Notes: generated from the sequence alone by a model not told the origin. Shown: positions 46,440 through 57,710, numbered from the stretch's first letter. The stretch: DNA of 64,000 nt from Chrysopilus asiliformis (GCA_964034945.1 OZ035960.1:90423848-90487847); one strand, 5' to 3'. Program-made: numbers and translations.

Positions 46440-46575
46440 TTGTAGATATTTGTATGTTTTCTTTTAGACCCTTCATTTGACACCTATCATTATAGACCTT
46501 ATATTGGAACGATTTAGGAAAAATGACGACCGGCCATTTCGTATTTTCTAGAACCTCATTTGTTACTCTAAAGTG
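46440..46575 (-). repeat. Solitary unit of the 125-bp foldback repeat
   Basis: Matches the inverted (right-arm) units near 9990-10110: TAGATATTTGTA, CTTTCATTTGATA-like, GGTCTTATATTGG and AAATGGCG-like blocks in the same order, with many changes and no flanking arms. Confidence 0.55.
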
Positions 46576-46886
46576 TTACAAAACATTGATACACCGCCCG
46601 CTCGTCCGTCTCGTTACATTACAGGCAAACATATTACCAACACATGGAGAAATCTTCAAGTGTTAATTTTTCAGAGAATAATAATATCAATTATAAAATG
46701 TTTTAAAGAATTAAATTGTTTTTTTTAATGATAGCAAAATGCTACAAAAAAATTTAATACTTTAAAACGCGTGTTGAATTACTTCTGAATCAGAAAAATT
46801 AATGTACCGTGAAAGTAAAAAATAGTTGTCAAAACATCAGCAAAATAAAAGGTTTTTCCTAGAATCCATCAAAAGGAAATTCTGAA

Positions 46887-47489
46887 ATGATTCTAAATCG
46901 TATATTTTCTTTAATTTTATTGACTACACTCTGTCAGGTATTTAACCAGCAAAATGATTTCCTTTGAAATTTTGTTGTTAAAATTTTATTAAAATTTCAG
47001 GGATTCACTCTCTGGTATGTGGAATTCATTGCCGTTGATATACAGAATATTGCCCCATGGATTAACTGCACCTACAAATTGGCAAAACAAAATCGAATTT
47101 TAAATGTTGAGTGCAATCTTAAAGAAATCGTAAAAAATCCATATCTTAAAGTCGAGGTTTACATAACCGATAATGTACGAAATCTCACCACTTTTGATGT
47201 AGACAAAAGTATTTGTCAGTTATTTAGAAGTACAGAATTCAGCAGTCAAATGATTAAGAATATAGTTTTGTCAAAACTTAATTTACCACCGAAATGTCCA
47301 ATAAACGCTGGAATTTACAATCTAAGATCTTTAAGCATTTCATCTAAGGATATTCCAAAAGTGATGCGGTTTGTCGCACCTCCATTTCCAAATGCTGGTA
47401 TAAAAATTGATTTTCTTAACAAAACTGTTAAAAAAGAAGTTGAAGAAATGCTCAGTATATTCATAAATTTACGTATGGTTTACAAGTAG
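46887..47489 (+). CDS. DUF1091 (DM8) secreted protein, two-exon type, copy 5
   Basis: Exons 46887-46937 and 47001-47489, intron 63 bp (GTATTT...TTTCAG, phase 0), product 179 aa. Signal peptide MILNRIFSLILLTTLCQ; mature protein starts GFTLWYVEF. PWINCTY, NRILNVEC, SICQLF and KCPINAG are complete, with cysteines near 40, 55, 89 and 116. The sequence closely resembles copy 4 (for example both read SSKDIPK and RF.APP.P.AGIK), suggesting a recent tandem duplication. The shortest and cleanest of the five two-exon genes, free of insertions. The next gene in the cluster is of the three-exon type, 6.3 kb downstream. Confidence 0.94.
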
Positions 47490-48335
47490 ACATTGCTTAC
47501 TAAAAAATGTAATAGTATATTACAATTTTTCATAACAAATTCATTGAAAATATGACTTGAGATGCCATTTAAGCACGATTTTGGTATTGGAAAGTAATGC
47601 AAAAAGGGGTTTGGGAGGCAGAAGTAAATATTTAAAAGAAACAAAACAACTATATTCTATAAATTCGTTTTATTACTAAGAAATATTGGTCAAAACAGAT
47701 TTTAATTTTTAAATTTCTCTCCTCTAAAATAAAAAATCAACATAACAAAAATTGGAAATCGGCAATGCTCAACTAAATCGCACTTCGCTCGTGCAGCTAA
47801 CTTCACACTCGTTCAGTTTCATTCATAAAAAAAAACACAACTTTCAGCCCGATACGGAAGCATCGAAAGGCATATTTTCGATGCATGTGTTATGAAAAAT
47901 ATATAATTATTGATTTATCTCTTTTTTAATGGGAAATTCTTAATGGGAAACAACAATATCTACTAGTTTTAACCTTAATCCTGTACTACTTTTGTTTCAA
48001 ATAAAAATGTTTAATAAAAAAATAAAAATTCTAAACATTTACATTTTTTAATTTATTTATTTGAGTAAAAATGGCGCGGCTGAAAACTGGTCCACTGATT
48101 GTCGCGCTAGACAAGAATAAAATGAAAAAAAATTGAAAAATTCAAAAAACAATCTTATAAAACGTATATTGAAAAAAAAATGAAAAATTCAAAAAACAAT
48201 CTTATAAACGTATAGCCTCAAAAATAAAAGCAATATAAAAGCGTTGATAGTTTTTATCTTGCTTTATTTTTAGGCCAAATCCCTATGAAAAATAATTATT
48301 TTAATTTTCGTACACTTTAAAAGCTTGTTTATATT
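47490..48335. other. No supported gene
   Basis: AT-rich. Two near-identical 40-base stretches (GAAAAATTCAAAAAACAATC at about 48135 and 48182) form a short direct repeat. Confidence 0.45.
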
Positions 48336-48339
48336 CTAT

Positions 48340-49135
48340 ATGATGTATCATATAGGAGTATATTAGATTTAGTATATCGTTTGTCACGCATCGAACCAAT
48401 AAAGACGCAAGAATGAACGACACCAGGGTGTTAGGGATGATAAAAGATTTTGATTTCCGCATGTCTGTCCGTCCGTCTATCTGTCCGTCTGTTTGTCTGT
48501 CAGACAGACAGACAGAGAGACAGACAGACGACGGACATGCGGAAATCAAAATCCTAACACCCTGGTATAGTTCATTTTTGCGTCCGATGATTGATTCGAT
48601 GCGTCACAAACGATATACTAATGCCCTAAACACATGTGCAGATTTTCTGCATGCATATCTGCAGCTAAGACACATGAGCAGATTTTTTTGACATTTAATC
48701 GCATCGGCTGCTGTCAACAATGGAAGAAGAATTGGTCAATTTTTATATTGGAAATGGATGGATCACCTTTGGAAATGGATGGATCACCTCATGTTCCTGA
48801 AAGACATAGATAACGTCAATACAAAGTATTGAATATTTTCTACTGGACTTTCCTTTTCTTTCATTTTCCACTGTGTACGAATTTAGTCCATAGTCTCTTT
48901 GCTAACAGTCGATTTTGCCAAACACCAAAAAAGAATCCTCGGTTGGCATCACTAATTCTGCGCAAAGAAAGTTGAATTTGAGATAGCATGCAGCTCTGCG
49001 CTGCATGCAGAATTTACATGTGTTCCACTTCATATAAACGAGTGTATTTAAATTCCGCTGCATGCAGAATTCTGCACATGTGTTTAGGGCATAAATCTAA
49101 TATACTCCTGTATGATGTATGATATAGAGTATAAA
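48340..49135. mobile_element. Two family-2 Helentron-like ends joined head to head
   Basis: From 48340 the terminal block reads inward to a GTCTGTC microsatellite (48463-48500); at about 48500 it turns into GACAGACAG and the same terminal block follows in the other direction to 49135, ending TATAGAGTATAAAA. The two halves form a large palindrome with the microsatellite as its centre. The right half is split by the MITE at 48622-49091. Confidence 0.75.
48622..49091. mobile_element. MITE flanked by TAA, 470 bp
   Basis: Ends TGCCCTAAACACATGTGCAG and its inverse, with further GCATGCAG/CTGCATGC stems; flanked by TAA (48619-48621, 49092-49094). Removing it restores GATATACTAAATCTAATATAC of the Helentron-like terminal block. 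The 3-bp duplication suggests a PIF/Harbinger-like source. Confidence 0.85.
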
Positions 49136-50675
49136 ACCCCCGCAATAATCTTGGGTTCAGGTTTACCCTTAAATGGCAAGAACAAAATAACTGCTTGTTT
49201 CGTCCTTTTAGTAGAGGAAGTATTTTTTTTTAATAATTTCTGTTTTAACACTCTAATATAATTGCTGTTTTAACACTTAAATTTTTTCGATATTTTAAAA
49301 ATACTTCTTTGCCAACAAATACGCATTTTTTAGTGCATAATATTTTATAAATTTTACACATGACGCGAACCCCATTTGTTGAGATTTTTATGCACTTTCG
49401 TAGATTTACAAAGCAATCTTTACTACCGAATTGTATCGTTTTACTAGCATTTTCCTGAAAGAGCAACTTGCGAAAATCCCATATCGATAATCCTATCTTT
49501 GAATCTATGCTGTATGCAAAATATATTTTAGAGCAGGGAATTCAAAACTTGCTTTCGCGATCCTCTTGGAATGTTCAAAAAATTAGATGTACGTTGGTTT
49601 GCGGCTTCCCGCTTGGCTCATGTTTAAGCCTCGGTTCTGTTTCAGTCGCGGCTTTAAATCTAAGTCAAAATCCCTTAACCCCTAAGCAATTTGATGTTGT
49701 CAAATATTAAGGACTGTCAAATAAAATTTTAACCTTTTCCGCAATTTTTTGTACGGAATTTAGTACCGCCAACGACTAATTTAATAAATATCTGATGTGA
49801 AGAGCGCATGACTTTCTTATACAAAATCTAGAGATAATCGCAAGAAATTGGATATTTTAAAATCACAAATAACTTAAATTAGCAATAAAAATATCTAAAG
49901 CATCCGTGAAAATTTGGTTTGACGCCCCTGTTTAAGAGCATTTTCCAACTACAGAATTGGCGGTGTTATTATAATTGAACACTGGAAGGACATGAACATT
50001 TATACAAATACACGAACAAGTGAGAAATACGGATGGGAATACTGGGAAAAAAATGTACACAAAACCAAAAAGAAAAAATCTTAACATACCCACATTGCAT
50101 TTCTTCACATCCGTATGGTTTCTGATCCTTGAATTTTTCCGATTTTCCAACATTTCTAGCATTCATGTTCAAGGATACATGAGTTCATGTGAATAGACTG
50201 CCAGAAGCTTTTCCATCGCACCACCAGTGCAAAAAAGTGCATTTTAGGATATGTAGATGATTTCTGTGTTCAACCTGGATATTCGCACCGATTATAAAAA
50301 TGGTACATTGCAGCAATAAGAGATCCAGCTAAATATTTTATCATTTTTTACAAAATTGGGGGAAAATCTGAGAGAAAAAGTATTAAAATAAAAGCTGTGT
50401 GTGAAATAAAACACAGATTTAAAGATTTTTCCACCGGTAAATCTGAAAACGTGCTTAAATTTTCATTTAAAAACAGAAGTTTTGCTTTTTTAGATTCAGC
50501 ATCAAAGCGAAATGTCTGCAAATTAACTTGGCAGAAAATATTGAAGTTTATGTTTTTTTACACATTGAGTCGTCACTTGATTTAATCACGCTGCATAGTT
50601 GATTTAATGTTCATCGTATTCCTGGTTAATCACGAAACGAAGTTGAATCAACCATTTTTTCTTTCCTCTTCTAGA
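49136..50675. other. No supported gene (1.5 kb)
   Basis: Several 60-80-codon frames lie here without motifs. Part of 49790-49850 matches the dispersed segment at 10680-10740. Confidence 0.45.
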
Positions 50676-51062
50676 CCATGTTCAGATTGGTTGAAATAGT
50701 CCGCCTAAATGGGGTGGATGAAATATTGCTCGTGTTCAGATTGAGACTATTTGAACCAGTAGCTGTGAGCAATCAGACTGGCGTGAAACATTGGGAAACG
50801 GAACATTTCTAAAGAATTGCAAGTAATACGTGGCTTCCTTTTGCTCTGCGACGTGTTGCATCGAAGACGACCGAAACAATAATGACAATGGAACACATTC
50901 AGTGTGGCAGCCAATCAGAGCACGATAAGCGAAACTCTGAAAATGGAGATTTTGGATTTGAGGAGGATTTTCCTTTCAGCAGTCCCACTTCCTCGCCTTG
51001 CCTTCATGTTGACAGTTTCTGGCCTAATTAGGCGGACTATTTCAACCAATGTGATCAGGCTC
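50676..51062. mobile_element. MITE with ATTGGTTGAAATAGTCCGCC termini
   Basis: ATTGGTTGAAATAGTCCGCC occurs inverted at both ends (50687 and about 51050). It lies next to a dispersed family-3 sequence (51063-51320). Target duplication unclear. Confidence 0.7.
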
Positions 51063-51320
51063 CTATAGAGTGAAATTATTGTATTCATGACGGAGACCGC
51101 CTCGAGAACGGGGGCAGATAGAAGCTTTCTGATCAATACGAGATCCGTTTCAGGTAAAATTATGATGATGTTCGTACATCTGTCTGTCGGTCTGTCTGTT
51201 TTACGTATCTTAAATAACCCGAGAACGTGTGACCTAGTAACTTTAAATTTTTTGTAGATAAGTTTTACCAAAATCGTGGTTTTTGATCAACTTTTAGAAA
51301 AGTTTAGAAAAGAACGGGTA
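51063..51320. repeat. Dispersed sequence, family 3
   Basis: GAGAACGGGGGCAGATAGAAG, a GTCTGTCGGTCTGTC site, then TTAAATAACCCGAGAACGTG and TTTTTTGTAGATAAGTTTTAC. Inverted relative to 42800-42910 and 43200-43310. Confidence 0.6.
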
Positions 51321-51416
51321 CCTCCCATACAATTTTTTTCAAAAAAAATACAGTTTTTAAAAAATTATGCCTGTGCACTCTTAGGAAAATATAATAATAA
51401 AATTTAAGGAACATAA

Positions 51417-51905
51417 AGGAGCCGCTCCATTACCATGACTTTTTACCATGACAAAAAAAATGAGACACATTTATGTGAAGATGCCTTGGCGAGAAAGGGA
51501 GATAAGAATCAACTGCAAAAATTTGTCGGCAAATGCAAAAATAATTTCCCCTCTTTTGTTATGGCGATTTTATGGCGATTTTATGGCGATTTCTACTACA
51601 ATCACACATTGTCCCTGTAAGTGAATAGTAAGCACGGACACATTCAAACTGTTATTATAGCGTGATGTCATTTTAAAAGCTTTTTCTCCTTCGCATGCAT
51701 AGTCAAAAGCTTTGTTACCATGCCAATTTGAACATTATATTCATAGCATAAGGTTTGATATGATTGCTATAAAATTGTAAAACTGGAAGGGATAGCGTTT
51801 AACTTGTATTCAGTTATTCCTATTTAGATCTACATAAGTCTATCTTGCTCTAGTTTCCTGCATTTTTTTGTCATGGTAAAAAGTCATGGTAATGGAGCGG
51901 CTCCT
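51417..51905. mobile_element. MITE flanked by TAA with 43-bp terminal repeats, 489 bp
   Basis: Ends AGGAGCCGCTCCATTACCAT and inverse copy extend for about 43 bp, with TAA on both sides (51414-51416, 51906-51908). The terminal repeat itself contains a small hairpin GGAGCCGCTCC and a duplicated TACCATGAC. The interior has a tripled TTTTATGGCGA. Confidence 0.85.
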
Positions 51906-51997
51906 TAAAGCTTTCTACATTTTACGTATTTCTAACGGTTCTTACCATATTTAAAAAAAATCAAGTTTTTTGAAAATTTCTCCAAACTATATAACTA

Positions 51998-52556
51998 AAG
52001 GGTCTTTCAATAAGGACATAATAATTTTGTATTTTAATAAAAACGCAGTCTAAAACTTTTTTTATGATCTGGCAATATTAAAAAGTCAGTCAAGGTTTAC
52101 ATTTTTATCATGATGAAGTTTACGAACGAGCAATGCCACACAGCTGGTCAAACAATTGATCTATTGAAGGAGAAGTTCGGTAACCATGTAATCTCGAGAA
52201 ATGGTCCGGTCGAATGGCCACCTCGCTCATGCGATTTAACGCCGTTGGACTTATTTTTATGGGGTTATGTTAAGTCGTTGGTTTATGCCAACAAGCCAAC
52301 AACGTTAGAGGAACTCACGAACAATATCGAACGCGAAATTGCCAACGTTCCGGCCGATATGTGTGGAAGAGTGGTGGGAAATTGGCTCCAAAGAATCAAT
52401 CAGCAAACGTGCTCGCGGTGGCCATATCAACGACATCGAATTTCATACTTAAATGTAACATGTCCACTACACCTGGAATAAATTTCAGCCCGATATCTCA
52501 ATTATTCTGTGTTTTATTTAAATACAAAATTGTTATGTCCTTATAGAAAGACCCGA
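51998..52556 (+). mobile_element. Mariner-like element, internally deleted (559 bp)
   Basis: Terminal repeats GGGTCTTTCAATAAGGACAT / GGGTCTTTCTATAAGGACAT in inverted orientation, with TA on both sides (51996-51997, 52557-52558). It carries the C-terminal part of a DDE/D transposase (next entry). Confidence 0.85.
52110..52481 (+). pseudogene. Mariner-like transposase, C-terminal remnant
   Basis: A 123-codon frame. From about residue 18 it reads the C-terminal half of an IS630/Tc1-mariner type transposase: VISRNG..EWPPRSCDLTPLD with the presumed last catalytic Asp, then FLWGYVKS, a helix, and a tail that shifts away from the expected GGH.DIIFH near 52415 (a frameshift or decay). The N-terminal helix-turn-helix and the first two catalytic Asp residues are missing, so it cannot be active. 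Confidence 0.85.
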
Positions 52557-52564
52557 TATTATGT

Positions 52565-52790
52565 ATATCCTTGCCTTTACAGACTTCTTAGTAACACATT
52601 CGAGTTCAGCGACCCCAAAAACCCCTAGATAAGATTTCTTTCCCAGAAAATTACAGGAAAAGATAATCACGTTATCCTTACAGGACCTACCCTTATCTTT
52701 AGTAGTGAAAATATGGTATTGTCAACGGACTTACGTATGTGTTGAAAATTTCAAGTCAATTGGATGAGTGGAAGTGGGTCAAATTTAGAT
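52565..52790 (-). repeat. Dispersed repeat with ~120-bp units (inverted copy)
   Basis: Single-unit copy: CACATTCGAGTTCAGCGACC, AAAAACCCC, AAAAGATAATCACGTTATCC, TTACAGGACC, followed by the GAGTGGAAGTGGGTC block as at 30040. Confidence 0.65.
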
Positions 52791-52884
52791 TGAAATTTTT
52801 GTTTGTAATTATTTAGATAGAAAGGGTCTCTTCGTTCTGCGGTATGCAACCAAAATTGTGCCGCAGGCAAATTTCTTATTAGAA

Positions 52885-53272
52885 ACATAACAAAAGCTAT
52901 AATTGCCAATCTGGCAATCATTGGAGACCCGTATGGTGATATTCGTATCAAAATTCGAACAGTTGTACCAAAATTCCACTTTGAAGTCAAACTTTCCAAC
53001 AAGATTTTTTTAAATTTATTGCAATCGGATTTTGATGTATGGGAGTTTTATGTAGAATCAGATCCTAAATAACTTTTGTTCTTGCACTTTTTTGATAAGA
53101 TGCACCGTTTTTGAGATATTCACAAAAACCGTTTTCGTTCGTATGGGGGGTACCCCCCCTAATGGACCATTTTTGCCCATTAACGAACTTGGCCTCGCAT
53201 TTTACGAAAAACGGATCTGTGCAAACTTTCAAGTCTCTAGCTCAATTCGTGCGCCCGCAATCCGCGCCACAG

Positions 53273-53307
<35 letters not shown>

Positions 53308-53503
53308 GACAGACAGACGGACAGACAGACAGACGGACAGACAGACGGACAGACAGACGGACGGACATGCAAAATTCAACTTTTTTTATCATTCTAAACA
53401 CACTGGTGTAATTCATTTTTTTGTGTGATAACGGGATCTTGGCGTTACAAACGGTAAGGCAAAGTTAATATACCCTTTGGTTTCACCATACGGGTATAAA
53501 AAT
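52885..53503 (+). mobile_element. Helentron/DINE-1-like element, family 1 (near complete)
   Basis: Same order as at 44668: hairpin end ATTGCCAATCTGGCAAT, internal blocks, GACAGACGGACA microsatellite (53271-53362), and the terminal block TTTGGTTTCACCATACGGGTATAAAAA. Confidence 0.85.
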
Positions 53504-53598
53504 GCATATATACAGTAATTATTCAAAAAAATTGCACCGCAGGAGAAAATTTAGAAATACCAAGGTCAAATACACCAGTAAATTGACCTAATTAATCT

Positions 53599-53625
53599 CC
53601 CCCCCCCCCCCCCCCCCCCCCCCCC
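53599..53625 (+). repeat. Homopolymer of 27 C
   Basis: Uninterrupted C run. Its true length is uncertain because such runs are error-prone in sequencing. Confidence 0.95.
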
Positions 53626-53775
53626 TTCCGCACCCATAATCGCAACGCATTTGGTATATCATTGCTTCATTGCTCTTTTTTCAGAACTTTAGAATAACAC
53701 AATTTCATTCAATGTTGTAAAAGCATTTAATTTCTCTGAATTCAATGCCTAAAGCACAAAACTCAGTTCAAAACC

Positions 53776-54445
53776 TCATTGACGACTCCTCCTACATGAT
53801 AAGGAAATATTAATCTGATTAAAATTAATTCTATTTCCATTGTCTTCTATAAACGTTGTCGTTTGATAATACAGAATCGTCGCTTTAGAAAAAATCGGTG
53901 GAATCAACTCAGTGGGAATTTGATAATTTGGCATTCTGTAGGTTTTCTAAAAACCAATAAAAGAATTAATGAATTTTCAAAGAATAATTGTGCGAAAAAA
54001 TTACCTTCTCGAATGGGCATTTCTTGGGCATTGATTCAACCTTCAAAATGCTTCCAAACATCGCATATATGAATCCGCTAAAGCCATTCCCGTCTAAAAA
54101 TTTACACGCATCGAAGCTTTGATCAAGTAGCGAAATCCGCCTGTTGTTTCCGTAAACCACGAAAACGGTCATTTTTGGGAACATATTTTTCATTTCCCGT
54201 CTAAAGTCCAAAACCAAATCAATTTCATGTGGCTGAATGTTGGTTTTAATCACCATCGAGAAATTTACGTATTTTAAATTATTCCAAATGTGGAGGAATT
54301 TTTTTGTACAAACATAAAGTTGCTGCAAGAAACTTCACTTTTGAAAAGTTTTTAGTTTTTAAAATATTTTTTTACGCACCTCAGTTGGGTGAAAATATAT
54401 ACAATCCCACATCAAAATATACATCAAAATTATGGTTGGCTTCAT
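53776..54445 (-). CDS. DUF1091 (DM8) secreted protein, three-exon type, copy 6
   Basis: Exons 54380-54445, 54005-54322 and 53776-53946; introns 57 and 58 bp, both phase 0, with GTGCGT and GTAATT donors and CAG/TAG acceptors; product 184 aa. Exon 1 is a signal peptide (MKPTIILMYILMWDCI...). Exon 2 has YVCTKK, IWNNLKYVNFS, DFRREM, DACKFLDGNGFSGF and ends MPKKCPFEK. Exon 3 continues TYRMPNY, IPPIFSKAT and ends ISLSCRRSRQ. Four cysteines fit two disulfides: near the mature N-terminus, in D.CKF, in KKCP and four to six residues from the C-terminus. NFS is a sequon. A 370-bp repeat begins 108 bases upstream. Confidence 0.93.
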
Positions 54446-54552
54446 GGTTGTAATTTGTTCACTAGACTTCTAAAATATAGCTTTGAAATATAAAACTCAT
54501 CATAAATAATTTATTCATGAAAAAGTGTAATTTTTCACTTCACTTGAGCTAA

Positions 54553-54920
54553 TAACTGTGTAGAAAAGTGTTTTTGTTACTGAGATTCTGTTATTGGATT
54601 CTGATAGATAATTTTGAGCTGAAAAATATTGCCGAACAATGTATATGTCTACGTCGTCAAATTTTTTAGTAATTGATCCTTAAAGGATTTATCATTCAAA
54701 AATTCACTAAAATTTCAGGTATCATCATAGAATGGTGGTTTTTAGCTTATTTTAAAGGTAATAAGCTCTACTATCATTTAAAAATACTATCGTAAATATT
54801 TTCTCCCAAAAAGGATTCAAATGATAATGGAAGTGTCCTTTTTTCGACTTAATTGCCTTCTAACTCCTAAATATCTCAATTTACGCAAAAATATTCTTAG
54901 ACGAATTTGTAAAAAATTTA
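54553..54920 (+). mobile_element. Repeat with CTGTGTAG terminus, upstream of copy 6
   Basis: Reads GTGTTTTTGTTACTGAGATTC, GGATTCTGATAGATAATTTT, GAGCTGAAAAATATTGCCG, TGATCCTTAAAGGATTTATC, GGTATCATCATAGAA, TAAGCTCTACTATCATTTAA and CTTAATTGCCTTCTAACTCC. Nearly the same run is at 58889-59240, and a more diverged one is inverted at 20855-21170. Confidence 0.65.
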
Positions 54921-55069
54921 ATTTACTATAAAATATGTCCTACATTTTATCTCGTAGCATTCACTAAAAAAAACAGGTTTTCGCGAAAAGTTAATTTTTT
55001 ATAGAAAGGGATTTTTTTTGGGATCACACAACATTTTGATTTCCGCATGTCCATCCGTCTTTCCGTTTT

Positions 55070-55512
55070 CGAGAAAATAGAAATTATCGCCGATTTCAAG
55101 AAAATAGAAAGTATTCAATTTGTATGGAAGAGGGGGGAGAGGACGGAATAGTCCGATTTTTTCCGTTCAAGAACTTAGCCTTCCCATTTACTAGAAACAC
55201 AACTGGACAAAATTTCAAGTCTCTAGCTCAATCCTTTCGAAAGTTATGGTGTTTAAGGACGGATAGACGGATAGACATACGGACGGACATGCGGAAATCA
55301 AAATCTTTTGTCATCCCTATCACCTGGTTGGTTTGCCATAAATATAATGTGGTTGCTATACCCAAACTTATGTTTGCGCCAAAGAAAAAACGAATTTTGT
55401 TTGGGGCAAAGCATAATTGTAGCAACAACATTATATTTATGATTGGTTCGATGCGTTACAAATGGTATACTAAATCTAATATACTTCTATATGATACAGA
55501 GTATAAAAATGT
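55070..55512 (+). mobile_element. Helentron/DINE-1-like element, family 2, with a small nested hairpin
   Basis: Standard family-2 order with a short GGACGGATAGACGG site and the terminal block ending ATACAGAGTATAAAA. Between 55329 and 55443 a palindromic insert (CCATAAATATAATGT ... ACATTATATTTATG, with TTGCTA/TAGCAA stems) replaces the usual TAGTTCATTTTTGCGTCC. Confidence 0.7.
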
Positions 55513-55829
55513 AGATCTGGTAACAAAGTCCAAAATATTGTGGCCCTTTTGGGTTAGGTATAAATTTGATGGTAGGTTAAAAGTTCTTTTCGGGTCAAAT
55601 ATACCTTAACAGTACAGTAACAGTACTTGAAACTCAACTTTTTCGATTCGCGAATGAAAAAGAATAGAAAATAATCATTCTTTTTGATTCTTTTTCCGTT
55701 TCCTTTTCGTAGAGCTAAGTTGGAGTATTCGTTTATCCGCTTCTTACTTATAGTTCTTATAAATCCCCCCACACTCTTATTTTTACTCCCGACGGAACGT
55801 GGATGGTATATGCGTTTGGCTTAAAGTGT

Positions 55830-56262
55830 GTGCGTCCTTCCCTCATAACTTTTGAACCACTCAACCGATTTCGGTCCTGTTTTTGGCATTCGGCTGAATA
55901 TGGGTGCCGCAAGGTTCTTGCGTTTAAAAATTCCCCCTTCCCCCCTCAATTTAAACCCCCTCTCCTTGTATCTTCTGATCCACTGAACCGATTTCGATCC
56001 CACTTTCGCCATTCCGTTGTAAATAATGAAAGGAATATTTTGGTGTACAAGAGTTCGTCCTCCCCCCTCAATTTAGACCCCCTCTCCTTGTATCTTCTGA
56101 TCGACTGAACCGATTTCGATCCCACTTCCCCCATTCGGTTGTAAATAATGAAAGGAATGTTTTAGTGAAAAATATTTCCCCCTCCCCCTCAATTTACACC
56201 CCCTCCCCTTGTATCTCCTGATCCACTAAACCGATTCCGATCCCGCTTTCGGCATTTTGATT
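55830..56262 (+). repeat. Tandem repeat, about 3.5 units of 121 bp
   Basis: The block CTCAATTTAAACCCCCTCTC recurs at 55945, 56067 and 56187; each unit also has CTTCTGATC(C/G)ACTGAACCG, TTTCGATCCCA and GTTGTAAATAATGAAAGGAA. The ACCGATTTCG motif resembles blocks in the elements at 14335 and 38089. Confidence 0.85.
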
Positions 56263-56509
56263 TTTTTTATCAAAATATAAACAATTTTAAACATAGACAG
56301 CTTCCAAATTCTATTTGTTCTTCATTTTCTCTGTGAAATTTCAAGTCTTACTATTATATATTTCCAAAAATCTTTTTTAGAGAAAATACACATTAAATAT
56401 AGTTTATTTTATAATTGCCCTTCTTGTGCAAAAACAATGTTTACAAAAATAAAAGTGTACCAAAATCATGTTTTGAGAAACTAGTGATTTTTGACTTTTC
56501 ACAAGTTTC

Positions 56510-57176
56510 TTAACGCACTCTTTTACACTGTAGTGAAATATTCATTTTACTAAATTCAATGAAATTTCCCTCATCACCCAGGAATTGCATCATTTGAAAG
56601 TAATAAACGGTTGCTTTGGAAAATAATGGAGGAATAATATCTGTTGGAATTACATACTTTGGTGTTCGATAAACTTTCTAAAAAAATATCTAATAAAACT
56701 TAAGAAAAAAAAACCTATTTTTTATATTTATTCATTTATGAATTACCTTCTCAATTGGGCATTTTTGTGGCATCGTATCAGATTTTAAAGTCTCACCAAA
56801 TAGGGATCCAAGGAATTTGTTAAAGCCATTTCCTTCCAAAAGTTTACACGAGTCCACATTTCTATCAAAAAGTGTGACTTTGTTGTTGTTATTATACACA
56901 ACGGTGAGTAATATTTTCATAATTATTTTATCTATTTCCTGTCTATAATCGAATATTAATTCCAGTTCTAAAGGAGGATATTTCGGCATTACGATTGAGA
57001 AGTTTGCATATTTTAAATTATTCCAAACGTGCAGATATTTTCTCTGGCAAATGTAGTTTTCCTAAAACAATGTGATAAAATAAATCCTTCCAATTTGACA
57101 AAATTTTTTTAAAAAAAACTTGAGATAATCCGAAACAAGCAAGTAGAAAAAAAATTATGATTTCGTCTCTTTCCAT
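56510..57176 (-). CDS. DUF1091 (DM8) secreted protein, three-exon type, copy 7
   Basis: Exons 57120-57176, 56747-57061 and 56510-56677; introns 58 and 69 bp, phase 0; product 179 aa. Signal peptide MERDEIIIFFLLACFGLSQ, then ENYICQRKYL, VWNNLKYANFS, DYRQEI, VDSCKLLEGNGF, MPQKCPIEK; exon 3 VYRTPKY, IPPLFSKAT and the C-terminus SLQCKRVR. All four cysteines of the type are present. The first donor is CAA|GTTTTTTTT, far from the GTRAGT consensus; reading through, or using the next GT 20 bases on, breaks the frame. So either this poly-T donor works or the gene is compromised. The second donor (GTAATT) is normal. Confidence 0.85.
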
Positions 57177-57710
57177 AATTCAACTTTTATCATTAGAACC
57201 TCAATTCAACTAAAGAAAATATTGAAAAAATTATTATTCGCAAAGTTAAAGAGTTTTCGGTTGAATAGTTTTCACTTTTCATCCAAGCTATTAAATGAGA
57301 TCCAGATAATGATGATGATTGAATTGACATTTTTTTAAATTTTTATCACATCTAAAAATTTTTTCGTCAAAAAATTCGTGTGAAATGTTCGCATACACTC
57401 TCGAAAAATTCCGGGAACAAATTAACATCGCCTCAAAACCTAGCTAAAAGTAAGCGCGGAGTTATTTTGACATTTCTGTTTTAACACTCTTACTTCGGGA
57501 AACGTGGAAACCGCGTTTCACTTCTTTTATGCAATTCCGAGGGCGACGCTAACATCGGGGGCGACGCTGTTATCGTGTCACATATAAGTTTTAGGAGATT
57601 CGAACATCGAGAAACACTATGTCGTCGTTTTCTTATTTTTATGATAGATAAATATAATTTTTATAACTGTTATAAATTGATTAAAATTAGCCCGCGATTA
57701 CACTGCATCA
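57177..57710. other. 5' flank of copy 7
   Basis: No repeat or gene recognised. The repeat found upstream of copies 1, 6 and 8 is absent here. Confidence 0.45.

Noticed and set aside
49468..50585. Several 60-80-codon frames
   Set aside because: Examined for DUF1091 or other secreted-protein features; none found.
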